A stretch of DNA of 64,000 nt from Leguminivora glycinivorella (Eukaryota > Arthropoda > Insecta > Lepidoptera > Tortricidae), in contig NC_062975.1 of the NCBI RefSeq assembly GCF_023078275.1, positions 18,957,641-19,021,640 of the forward strand, given 5' to 3'. Shown here piece by piece: positions 33,612 to 45,900 of the stretch. How positions within the stretch are numbered: position 1 is the first letter of the stretch; each line of letters starts with the position of its first letter. The notes beneath the pieces are model-generated. The model was not told the origin of the DNA and did no database searches. It saw only the letters and a program-made list of their open reading frames with translations. The position numbers and the translations under genes are program-made.

Positions 33612-34317
33612 ACATTAGGGAATACTGCAGTGTTCCGAGTGTAGGTATGGCCTTCATAACTTTTTTGTTTGACACGTCATACTACTTGTTATCTTAGTTA
33701 TACCTACTCAGTTTATTTTTTATTCTATTATATAGTTCTGTAGTTCGTGGGATATACAGAACACACTATTTGTTTGTTAAAGTTACTTTGTTTTTACTGA
33801 AAACTTCGAATTTACTTACACTTTGAACACTAACTTTATTACCTAACTTAACAAAATCTTGAAAGCAAAAGTAATTTAAGTATTATTTTGAGGACAAACG
33901 TATTTCTCATACGATTTTGAAGTGCTAGTTTAAAAGTTGCTGTGGTAAAATTATATAAAATGGCGGACAGTAACATTTTTAGTAGCAGGAACGACTCAAT
34001 AATATTTAATGGCTGATTTATTACAGTTAGTCTGTAATAAATCAGCCATTATTATTGAATAATAAAGGCTTTTAAATCAAAATGGCAAAAATCAACAAAT
34101 ATTATTTATTTAAACGTAAAACATTCATTCTTAAATAACAAATGCCCAAAGTTAATCATTTACATAATTATTAAAATCAGCAAACAATTATAAAATGATG
34201 ACAGACAATCTCATTTTCATTAACTGTTAAAACACTGTACAATTAAAACAAATATAACGGAGTTCCAAAATTCATTTTTACAAGACATTCATACATTTTT
34301 TAAAGGGTGCTCTAATA
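33612..34317. other. Unassigned AT-rich stretch
   Basis: Contains a small inverted repeat near 34008-34050 (AATGGCTGATTTATTACAG against CTGTAATAAATCAGCCATT) and no gene. Confidence 0.4.
34008..34050. repeat. Short perfect inverted repeat
   Basis: AATGGCTGATTTATTACAG and CTGTAATAAATCAGCCATT are exact inverse complements separated by only a few bases; a strong cruciform or hairpin. Confidence 0.85.
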
Positions 34318-35332
34318 AATAGTATTTTATGCAACAGGCGTTTAAAGGAGGTCAAAAAACCGGCCAAGAGCGTGTCGGGCCACGCTCAGTGTAGGGTTCC
34401 GTAGTTTTTCGTATTTTTCTCAAAAACTACTGAACCTATCAAGTTCAAAACAATTTTCCTAGAAAGTCTTTATAAAGTTCTACTTTTGTGATTTTTTTCA
34501 TATTTTTTAAACATATGGTTCAAAAGTTAGAGGGGGGGGGGCGCACTTTTTTTCCTTTAGGAGCGATTATTTCCGAAAATATTAATATTATCAAAAAACG
34601 ATCTTAGTAAACCCTTATTCATTTTTAAATACCTATCCAACAATATATCACACGTTGGGGTTGGAATGAAAAAAAATATCAGCTCCCACTTTACATGTAG
34701 GGGGGGTACCCTAATAAAACATTTTTTTCCATTTTTTATTTTTGTACTTTATTGGCGTGATTGATATACATATTAATACCAAATTTCAGCTTTCTAGTGC
34801 TTACGGTTACTGAGATTATCCGCGGACGGACGGACGGACGGACGGACGGACGGACGGACAGACAGACATGGCGAAACTATAAGGGTTCCTAGTTGACTAC
34901 GGAACCCTAAAAAGACGAGTGGTGTGGGTAACAATTTGAGGCGAAGCCGAAAATTGTTATTGAGACGCCACGAGTATTTTTTGACTCAGTTAAACACCGT
35001 TGCATACAATACTTTTTCTACGACCATGCACTTAGTTTTTAATAGTTTTCTTGAATAACTTTCGTGAAATTCACACTGTTTCCTGTATTTTGACTCAAAA
35101 GTTTGCACTGTCAGCTCGGCTGCCCAAAGCCTTCCCGCGCACGCCCGCAGTGTCGTTATAAGGCGTTGCCATGGTTACAGAGCCAAACAATGCGTTTTCA
35201 GTTTTTTCGATACTGCGCGCATGCGCGGAAAGCCGGCAGACGCTGGCTTTGGGGAATAGACCTTTATGTAGGGTTTTAAAGATCTGTGCACGACCCTGTA
35301 AATGACGAATAACAGTTCGGGAGTAGAAAAAA
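34318..35332 (+). repeat. Family B repeat, interrupted by a CCGGCC...CCCT element
   Basis: AATAGTATTTTATGCAACAG to GGAGGTC, then the inserted element, then GACGAGTGGTGTGGGTAAC to GACGAATAACAG. Ends match the uninterrupted copy at 42031-42463. The GC-richer core (35095-35260) differs completely from the core of the other copy. Confidence 0.85.
34360..34908 (+). mobile_element. CCGGCCAAG...GGAACCCT element, 549 bp, nested in family B
   Basis: Starts CCGGCCAAGAGCGTGTCGG and ends GACTACGGAACCCT. Near the 3' end it carries a (GGAC)n tract. It is flanked by A6 and A5 where the empty site at 42067 has a single A6 run, so five A were duplicated or added. No coding frame. Inverse copy at 49963-50516; longer relative at 62924-63762. 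Confidence 0.9.
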
Positions 35333-35660
35333 TTACTTAAGTTGTACAATTATTCAATCGTAAATATTAAATTATATATATACGAGTCAAACTAGTCACA
35401 AATTCATTTATTTCATAAGCAGTCAGTTCAATAGTTTTTACATTAATACAGTTTTAACAATACATTTAAATATCATTCAATTCATTATAATTATGTTGCT
35501 GATATTCCTATCAGTATCTCTCCTAACTTCGCTTGATTTTAGTTTATAATTAAGATTCAGTTCTACACGTTCATAGTTACGTAAAGTGATACTTTACAAA
35601 TTTACAAAAGTTAATGAAACGCTTTTTTCTCATATGTATATTTTCAGGTAAAAATATTTT
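35333..35660. other. Unassigned AT-rich stretch
   Basis: Nothing recognised. Confidence 0.3.
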
Positions 35661-35664
35661 TTCA

Positions 35665-35965
35665 CCACACCAACTGATAAAGACTTTCTTTTCTATTTGA
35701 AAACAATAAGCAAAATTGCGTTTTAACCGCAAGAGAGCAAAGTAATCTCCTACAAACTTTAACTTGATGTCTTAAGCCGACTGACTTACCTATAAATGAT
35801 GATTTTATATTGTAAAATGATGAAGTTTGTTTAACCTACGTAACTTGAAACCCTCGCAACGCTACGCTCGCGGTTCAATATTGGAATCTTTGGTGCTCGG
35901 GTATCAATATTGGCACGTGCGGTTAAACAACAACTTTGCCCCCTTGTAAAACAGATAACTATTAA
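35665..35965 (-). repeat. Diverged relative of the 16.4-17.5 kb composite repeat
   Basis: Shares AGCAAAATTGCGTTTTAACC, AAGTAATCTCCTACAAAC, TTGAAACCCTCGCAACG, GGTATCAATATTGGCACGTG and AACAACTTTGCC with that element, in order. Confidence 0.75.
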
Positions 35966-35969
35966 ATAT

Positions 35970-36847
35970 AGTAGACAGAAGTTTACAAACACCAAATCAA
36001 AATTATAGAAAAATTATTACATAACATTTTAACACTTTGATATCCGTACGGACGAAATAATACATCACTCACTAAATTATTAATATATTAGATATGTATT
36101 GCAGTCTATACAGTAGTAAAAATAAACCTGCATTTTTTACTTTCATTTGTTATTTAAATCATTTTTTTTTAATTCACTTTTATTTCAATTTTTATAGAAC
36201 GCTATACCAGATTCCTGTGTGTTTTTAAGTGTTTCCGATCCACAGAACCTCGAATTCAGCCCAAAATAATACATCCCATAACGGTTAAGGCTTTCTTGAA
36301 CTGCAATATCGCTATCACCGTACTACTCAGCTTCCGAATGTGTTAATATTATAATACAATGCAGCAATAAAATGTAGTTCCCTCTTACAATCAATGCAGA
36401 AAATAGAATTTCTATGCAGAAAATAGGTATTAGTAGCATCACCACCATCCTGGAGTTTCATTTTTTCTCAGGCGTATCCTCAGTCATCCTTCCCCAATGC
36501 TCAGTTAACAAATGATATAAACTATGAAGTTGTCACGAAAAAAAAAACAGATTGAAATATAGGGTAGACAAAACAAATCGGACCAGGACAAAAAAATCGG
36601 TCATAATTCTAGGATTTATTTTGATATTTGTAGACAAAATTATCACTGTGAACTTCTACTCTTTACTTACACCAGTCATAAGTAAAATTTTTGTAGCCCG
36701 ATTTTTCCCTGTGACCCGATTCGCCTCGTTCTACCAAAAAAAATCTTACGACAATTTCTTACATCAAACTCTCAGCCAGATTTCTGGAGTAATATCGAAG
36801 AGTTACGCCTAAATCACGTTTGTTAATATAAAACCGGGGATAATTTA
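35970..36847 (-). other. 3' flank and likely 3' UTR of the beat gene
   Basis: Downstream of the beat stop codon on the minus strand. A minus-strand AATAAA at 36620-36615, about 230 nt past the stop, is a candidate polyadenylation signal. The plus-strand frame at 36552-36812 has no recognised domain. Confidence 0.4.
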
Positions 36848-36942
36848 TCACGTCCCAGATTGTACCGTCGTCCCAATGAGGAGCCCAAGGGCTACTGTTA
36901 ACAGGATTATGCTGGATGATGGCACCTCGCTTGAGCTCTTCA
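36848..36942 (-). CDS. beat: beat exon 6 (hydrophobic C-terminus and stop)
   Basis: 95 nt. Acceptor TTATTGTTTCAG. Completes the split codon 239, then a serine-rich linker, a hydrophobic stretch (IILLTVALGLLIG) and a TGA stop. It fits the phase left by exon 5 exactly. Confidence 0.85.
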
Positions 36943-39900
36943 CTGAAACAATAATAGTTGTGTGAATATAAGATCCTCTTAATACCACCAAAGACATGTA
37001 TAACTCCGTATAGACAGATAAAGTCTAAGAAAAAGCCGTACCTCAGTACTATACCTACAGAAAAAGGTACTGTGGCCTAGATGCCATCGTTGTCATGTTA
37101 CACCGTGTATATTACTAAAGTGAATCACTGAAGTAAAATTAATTCGCCCATCTAATAGATTCTAATAGATTTAGATCTAGATTTTAGTATTAGGAAAATA
37201 AAATGGGTAAATTTTTGAACTCGTCTCGGCTGGGCAGTGTCCTAGTACAGCGGTTCTCAAACTTATTTCCCCTTTTAGAAAGCTAAATATCTGACGGCAC
37301 CCTTGCAATCTTTATTTTAATAAGTAATCCTATTAGTAAAATGTAATCATTAGATTCTAATGTGAGGTATTACCTGAAACTGTTTTTAAGGTACAAAAGG
37401 AATTTGGTTTTATGGAAGAGAGTTGAAGTTGCGTATCAGGTAACCAAAATTCACACGGAGCCCCCAGAGAGGCTTTGCGGAGCCCTAGCACTAGCACACT
37501 TAGTATGGCTGTCCTAGTAGATGCTAATTTAAAACTAACTTGTCATATATTGTGTATTCGCGTGTCGAACACTGGTACTTTTACCTAACATTGTCTTACC
37601 GAGCAACATAGCTTCCTTGCTATCCGCCAGCTGACTTCCAACGACAGCTTCGCTGCCCTCCCTCCAGGAGAGTGCGACTCGGGCTGTGCACCGAACCTGC
37701 ATGGTCCGCCCCACTGGCACCCGTAGGCCTAGAGCTGATGACATCAGCCCATGAGCGTGGAGAGATGGAGGATACTCCACTAGGAGATCTGGATTTGTCA
37801 CCTAGATAATTATGTATGAGATTAGTTACATGTCTCAATTGGAAGACAACATCCCGAGAAAACTCTTTAAGAATCTATTCAGCGGCTCCTGTTTTGAAGA
37901 ACCATATACAACATGCGTAAGGATAGGCGCTTATTGTCCCAAGTACACGTTATATTTATGGACTACCAGTCAAAAATTAATGTCTAGCGGTGGGACTAAT
38001 TTGTAATATTGTATGGATTATGTAATGCGGAGGGATGAAATCCATGTGACGAGAAAGGTATTACGAATGAATGTGGAAGGTGGTGGAAGTAACGGGAGGG
38101 GAAAACCGAAGAAGAGGTGGATGGACTGTGTGAGAGATGATATGGAACTAAAACAAGTTAATGATGAGATGACGAGTGACAGAGATGTATGGAAAAGAAA
38201 GACATGCTGCGCCGACCCCAAGTGACTGGAATAAGGGCAAAATAATGATGATGAAACATAGCGAACATTTAATTTCTATGGTATGGGCGACAAAGGTGTA
38301 AAGAATAAAATGATATAGAAAAGGAATGTATTTTAAAGTATACATATATTGAGTTACCTTTTCCCCATCGATGTCCCAACTGAGCACGGCTTCTGGGTAC
38401 GATCTCCCCGACGTGCAATTAAGAAATATTGAATCTCCCCTTCGGTTCTCGTGTTCATTTCCCGTTATTCTAGGACCTTCTTTCGGTAAATCTGAGGACA
38501 AATAAATTGTTGATAGAAATGTGTAGCTGACATTGTAAACATAACCTGAAAGTGAAAATTTTGGTCTATACAACATCGCAATCCCTTATGCCCCGTAGCG
38601 AACGAAATGGAACTTTCACTGACGCTTAAATGTGGAAAAATGATAGAGAGGCACATTTCATCATGGAAGTGCAAGCGGATAGTCTTAATCGTTTTCGCAC
38701 CAACATCGGTTTTTGCATTAAAATGTAAACTTATGTCTTCTAACTTATAGTAACTAAACTAATTTATTTTTGAATAACATCTTAATCCCATAAGTAAACA
38801 TGAAACACTGGTCTAGCCCATCGCTTTCAACCATCTTATATTCATCATACGGACAAGAGCATCTTAAAAATGTGGTATATCATTTTGAAGTAATGGGAAA
38901 TACTTACAAATAACTTCTAGTTTCCCTTCTCCAGCAGCTGAGGAGAAGCTCGGTGCTTCTGCAGACACCTCGCACCGGTACAGCCCCGACGTCTTCAACG
39001 TTACTTGGTGCAGGATCACTTTGCGGTCATCTGACTTAGCTACCTAAAAAAATCAAGTCTACATAAGTAGGACAAAAAAAGTATAAGCTATATTAATTAA
39101 ACTGTTTAACAAAACTAAAGTAGCATACTTAAAGTTTCACTCCGACTCGTATCAATGAGTTTTCCGAAATGACATTCTGATAATGAGAGTTGCTCATCGT
39201 TAAAGTAAAATATCTTAAAGAAACCGGATTAAGCCAAATAGGACTTAGTTTGCCCTCGGGGTTGAAAGGCTAAATGGCATTCTGTCATAAATTGTCTACA
39301 ATCTTGGATTTAAACCTCAGGCAGAAGTAAACCTCAGGCTCTTATGAGCCGTGGCGAAATGCCAGGATAACGCAAGGAAGAACAAGAGGTACTATCATAT
39401 TCAAAAATCAAACTCACATTCACTTTGATCCCTTCTATCCTATAGGCGTGTTTTGGTGGATCGAACTTCGGCATGTACCGGTAGAACTCCTCGTTGTCCC
39501 GGTACCACTTGACGGAGTAGAGTGCGTCGTCGCCCAGATCGTAGTCACAGTTCAGCTGAGCTGGCTGACCACGCACGAGATACGAGGGCACCGTTACGCG
39601 CACCATCCGCAGCAGTAAGGATTCTGCAACAAAAAAAATTGTCGTGAATTTCATTTAAATCGGATACTGTATTGAGAACCTTAGAGTATATTAGACTTTT
39701 GATTTCATTGCAACTCAATGACAGATCATCATTATCCTACATCATCATAAAACAACACACGTATAGTATACATAGTTCATGATTAGCACCACAAACTTCG
39801 TCAAGTGGACACAAAACAAACAAGTTAAATAAAAGCTTGTAATAATTAAGTACATGCTTCGTCAACAACTTCCAAAAGAATTGATGCGCAACAGATTTAG

Positions 39901-42900
39901 TCAAACTTAAACACCGTTACCGGCCCTAATCGTCACCATGACACTGGCAGCGTTGCCTCGTTGAAATTACCAAGGAAAACGTTGGCCTAGGTATCATCCT
40001 GAACTCTTATCCTCATACTCCCGGGGTCCCAGGGGCCGATTTTTTAATGTCGACCATTCGATTTCGTGAATTTTGTTCTATAGTGATTTAACTTCTACTG
40101 ACAGAATTGAAAAACGAGTGGTGATTACCACTAGATTTAAAATTTCTAGCCGCTCTTTTAATAGCCTTTTCTATTATAACTTTCTCAAATTTATTCAAAT
40201 TATGCATCAAATATAAAAAAGTGCATCAAAAACAATGTTTCTATGTATATCAATGTCTTACTCTAATCCTTACAATATAGACTTCTATCCCATTTATCTA
40301 GATATGTCATCGTCTAAATAGCTACACTATAATGGCTCTAAACTATGTATAAATAATATCGACTCATGAATTAAATAGATCCTAATTTACTCGTTCTGAT
40401 TTCAAAATTACGGGTGTTTACTTTATCCAAACGTTTGGTAGTAACATACAAATCGGTAGGTACAGACAAAGCGAAAAGTTATACTCAAACCAGGCAATTG
40501 TAATTAAAATCAAATTTCTCCTCTTGACAAAGCGCTGTGTGCAAATTTAATCTAGTCTATCTACGTTTATTTCCCCAGAGTGACTGCAAACTGGACTGTA
40601 CCATTATTCAAGACAAGTACCTAATGCTGGAGGGGACTTTTAGCCCGATTCCAATTTAAAGTATTGGTACGATTATGAAAAGAATTTGATTCTATTTTGA
40701 AGGTCGATTACGATGTCTAGATTGTCTAGAAAATACGAAACTAATCGAAACGAAAATTAGAGTCAAACTACTTGAAAGCCAATTGTGAGATGTCAAGGAA
40801 TTATTTAACAAGGCCATCCTACCTGAGTATAGAATAATACTTTTTTCATACACATAAACATATTACCATGGTATTGACATACTTTGACACATGATGTATG
40901 TAGAAACGAAAGATTGTAAAGATAGCACATAAAAGAACCTACAGTGTCATTTTGTTTTCGTGTGCATTTTAAATGATCAATGATTATGTTTTATATGATA
41001 ATTAATAATTATGTGCTTAGTTTTTTTTGCGATTTATGACAAAATCACAAATCATCATAAACACAAATCACGATTTTGTTTTCTTTCAACTCCTTCATTA
41101 ACGCAACAAAGAGTGGCACTAAAATTTGAAAAGTTGCATATGCTCTGTTACCCCTTTTAAGTAGGTATGTATGACATAATATATATGTGTGTATTACAGG
41201 AAAAGTGTTAGAAGACTTAGAAGTTTAGTGACGTTGGAAAAGTGCAAGTTTTAAGAGGAAAGAGAAAAAGAGGATTGTTTAATACAAAACATATAGAGTG
41301 TAAGCTTAGCTTAAGCATTTTTAGTTGTAGCAAACATATTTTGTACTTGCATTCTCTTCTTCTCCCGCGATCCGACCCGACGACATGTACGCGATCACAT
41401 TTTGTAACTTTAATTATTTAAAAAGTTAATAAAACTCCATTTAAATTCATAAAGCGCATTTTGTATTCACCAAGGATTAAAGGCAATCCGGACTTCAATA
41501 ATAGGCTACTTGACCTTTTTTTAAAGTCTATCTATATTCACTGATTTAAACTTTCACGATTATTACACATCATTATTTTTAAAATCGTTAATCGCGTATA
41601 ACTACATATTAAACTGACCTCCAACGTTTCAAGGACGGCGTTGTCCCCGTGGTCTCGGAGAAGACTTCAGTTCGAGTTATATCCTATATTCGTTACACAG
41701 TTATACAGTTTTGTTTTCTTTCAACCCCTTATTTGCCAAGAGTGGCACTGAAGCTTTAGTAGTTTCATGTGTTCTGCCTACCCCTTTATGGGATACAGGC
41801 GTGATTGTATGTTGTTGTTGCTATCCTATATTATTAATTACTGTCCAATTAACCGAAAAAAAATATTACCATATTTTATTACGTCTTGAAAACCGCAAAA
41901 AAACATTTTTAAAGTATACTTTCACTTAATCAGGCAAAAACAACATTAGCCATGTTAATTTATAGATTGTCTGCATGACGTCAATCGAATTAAACACAAA
42001 TCTTTCTGACATTACCTAAGTATGAGGCATAATAGTATTTTATGCAACAGGCGTTTAAAGGAGGTCAAAAAAGACGAGTGGCGTGGGTAACAATTTGAGG
42101 CGAAGCCGAAAATTGTTATTAAGACGCCACGAGTATTTTTTGACTCAGTTAAGCACCGTTGCATACAATACTTTTCTACGACCATGCACTTACTTTTGAA
42201 TAGTTTTCTAGAATAACTTTCGTGAAATTCGCACTGTTTCCTATACGTATTTTGACTTGTCCTCTGCAATGTTTCTGCACTCACCCTGTCACTCGCACTC
42301 CCCCGCGCCGCCGCCCGCCCCCGGCTACTAACAATGCTGTAAGAGCTATATCGTATGCGTGGGTGCGCGGGGCGCCGGGCGAGGGCGGGCATCTTTTATG
42401 TAGGGTTTTAACGATCTATGCACGACACGGTAAATGACGAATAACAACACGGGAGTAGAAAAAGTTCATTATGTCAGTGATTGACTTGACATGAAGTTAA
42501 GTAAAGTTAGGTTCTATGACGTCTTTACGTGACAGCGTTTTCGGTGGCCAAAGTTTAAAAAAATATTATACACATTTTTAATCGAAAATACGTAGTTATC
42601 ATTCACTTTGAATACCCAAAATCTATAAATATTGTTTTTTATGTAAAATACTACAAAAAACAATCATTTCTTCTGCCAAATTTTATATGAGTCTAGTAGC
42701 CAGGGTCGTGTCAAAACTATAACAAGTTCTTACAGTCAAAATCAGATTCCTTGTATGAACCTAAACTTCAGCTTAATCTGTGAAGTTCTCGCTAAACTTG
42801 ACGAAACACGCCAACTATACTGTTCTAAAGTATTTGTCAGTATTTCAGTATTAAGACTATGAACTTACTATTGTAGCTGTTATGTAGTTTTGTCTCAAGC

Positions 42901-45900
42901 AGATGCATTTTCATCCCATATAAATAAATACATAAATATTATAGAATATTCTCACACAGATTGATTAAGTCCCACGGTAAGCTCAAGAAGGCTTGTGTTG
43001 TGGGTACTCAGACAACGATATATACATATAATATACAAATACTTATGTACATAGAAAACATCCATGACTCAGGAAAAAATATTTGTGCTCATCCCACAAA
43101 TAAATGCCCTTACCGGGATTCGAACCAATCAAATTTTAATATATTGTATATTCCAGTAGTGTCCTCATATTAATGTTCTTAAAATTATATTGGATACCGG
43201 TATATCATATGAAATCAAAATACCATCGATATAAAATAACCATATAAGTACTACGTTCCAGTCCTCACAAATTTTTAATTTATTGAATAATAAACGAAAA
43301 ATTAACACTGAAATAGATACCATACACTAAAGAAAAAGCGATCAAGCCCACTGGTGGCGAAGACTGGCTTGATCGCTTTTTCTTTAGTATATGGTTTCTA
43401 TTTCAGTTTATAATTTATATAATAGTAGTCCTACTACTTAAAAACAACAAATTAAAAAAAATAAAAAATAATTTGATTTGTTACATATTCCGAAAAATTA
43501 ACATATTTGTACATTTGTCTATTTTGATCACATATTTTTGGCTGTCCTTTTTTATGGCGTTTTTTATGTATATTTTATGATTAAACCTCATGACATGGTA
43601 GGAACGGCAACGCAGTGCAAGCCGCATTAGCAGGAGATACCGTTTTATTAAGTTATTAAGGTAAAACGGGGCAAATCCCGACTGGAGGGCAAATATAACT
43701 GATCCATTTTTTCATGTTTTACAATGTTTGCATTATTAGAGTGTCCACCGTTTATGTATGGTAGGCGTGGATCACGGATAGCATGTAGAACTCAACATCA
43801 TAGTGTAATAATGGATTAGTTACAATTGTCCCCCAGTCGAGATTGGCCCCGCTGTACATTATGTTGTTTTACAAAATACTACCTTACAATATAATACTTA
43901 TTTTTGTTTATCTTGCCCAGTAATTAACATTGTTTTTTGTTATTTAACCTGTTAAAATACCGGTAAAATGTCGGTATGTTATAAATATACCGGTTAGAAG
44001 GATATTGTTACGTGAAAATATACCAGCTGTCGCTCCAGTCAATTATTTATTTGTGGAAATGATACATAATACCTGTACGTATGACAGATATTACATTTTT
44101 GTTATATTTTAAGTGAACAAAGAAAATTCGTTAAGACAACAAACAATATTTAAATTATTTAAAAATTGCAAACGTCGTTATAAACGTTCCATGGACGGCA
44201 TTATCTCCTTGGTCTCGTGGTCTTGAGTCTGCTTCGATACCACGGAAATAATGCCGTCCTTGAAACGTTGGAGGTTAGTGTTTAAACCATGGTGTTTAAA
44301 CCATTAATACCCGATGAAGTCCCGTTTGAAATTTTAAATAAGTGTAAAAATCGTAAAAGTTTAAATCAATATTTTTTAATGCGGATGTTTGCAATCATTT
44401 TATTTGTAGGTTAAACCTACAATGCCGTGGGTTACGAACAAATATAGAAAGGATCGTTTAATCCCCACTAACTCCCTACACAGATTCTGCATTACGTTAA
44501 TAGCCTTCCCTCGTAGGAACCTTTTTGGAACGATTTTTCAATGCCCTTTTAAATCTACGTCACCCTCCTTTAAAGGTATTTTTTAATTCATGGATTAGGA
44601 AATTGAGAGTTGTCCTCAAGACGATACGGTCAATTCTCCATACAAATTCTCTCGACTATTTCCTCCCTAGTTTTTGAAGATAGAGCAATGATTTTTTCAT
44701 ATTCTGCTTTTTAAAGATTCTAGAGCCAATCAAAAATTTCCAAAAACGGCCTTTTTCATTGTGGCGCAAAAAAAGGTGTGATACTCAAGATTGGTAACAA
44801 TTAACCAAAAAATCTAAACGGTCCGACATAGATTATTTAATTGTTATTCAGAGTCTTAAATTTCGTTCCGATTGATTAAGTTTTGAAGAAGGAAAGAGTC
44901 GAGAGCGGAACCTCTATTTTAAAGGTTTTTTTGAAATATCTTTTGACTGAGTTGTTCTTAATGGACATTTTTTTTTCGATAAATCTAGTTAATAACACTT
45001 GTATATTTAACTAAAATTCCCAAGTTGAAAGGGGGGCTCCTTTCCATTTTAGCATTTTCGCTACCGTATCCTCTTAACTAGATAGAATACCAGTGATATG
45101 TTACAGTTAGAACACGTTTTTAGGTAGTAAGTAGGCTTAAAAAATTGCTAACATTTTTAGTAACCTTAATTAAAAAAGTACGTGGAATTTTTTTTCTGTT
45201 TTTTCTCAATAATGGTAAACATGGGAAAGTGGCCGAAATAATTATCAAAACCAATCTAATATACAGAATTGATTTTAATAACAGGTTATGAATTCGATCT
45301 GGTTCTAGAACTAATTTTGTAGCATAATGCTGAGAAATGAGTTGTGGACCCTTTTTCTCATATATTAAGCTTTATTAATTATTAGTCACTGCAATATCAC
45401 AGTTTCGTTTTCTTTCAACCCCTTATTTGCCAAGAGTGGCACTGAAACTTGAGTAGTTTCATGTGCTCTGCCTACCCCTTCATGGGATACAGGCGTGATT
45501 GTATGTATATTGTTTGCAGCTTTATTGTACAATCCAGGAAAATTGCAAATGGCGGACTTAATCAGGAGGCATTCTCTACCAGCCAACCATGGGCTAAATA
45601 AAACCGAGAGATCGTGTTTTGTTATTTCCTTGTGCTATAAATAATTTTTCTCATCCTCCTATCTCAGCTCATTTTGTCATAATCCCAATACGCCCGTGGG
45701 AGTAGAAGCCAAGATTTATTTTATATCGACAGTAAGGATACAATGAGAAATTGTATTATTGCTGAATTCTACTCTCGTAGCTATTTCGTGCTCGGTAGGT
45801 ACGTGTTTGAAATTATTAGACGGTTTTCTTTACGGCAGAATAAATCTTATGAAATTGGTATATTTTCGTCTGGTTTATAACTATTTACTAGTAGGATCGA

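Noticed and set aside
36552..36812. 86-codon plus-strand frame near the beat 3' end
   Set aside because: No domain, AT-rich composition, overlaps the likely 3' UTR of the opposite strand.
38148..38576. 142-codon minus-strand frame as a single exon
   Set aside because: Only 38358-38491 is exon; conserved Beat residues stop exactly at the splice sites and the rest is intron.
39334..39654. 106-codon frame starting MKFTTIFFVAES as the beat start
   Set aside because: The MKFTTIFF part is translated polypyrimidine tract and acceptor (TTGTTGCAG); the true signal peptide exon fits at 48594-48558 by phase.
42012..42437. Frames across a GC-rich stretch with CGCCGCCCGCC
   Set aside because: Within the family B core; resembles a CpG island but is part of a dispersed element.
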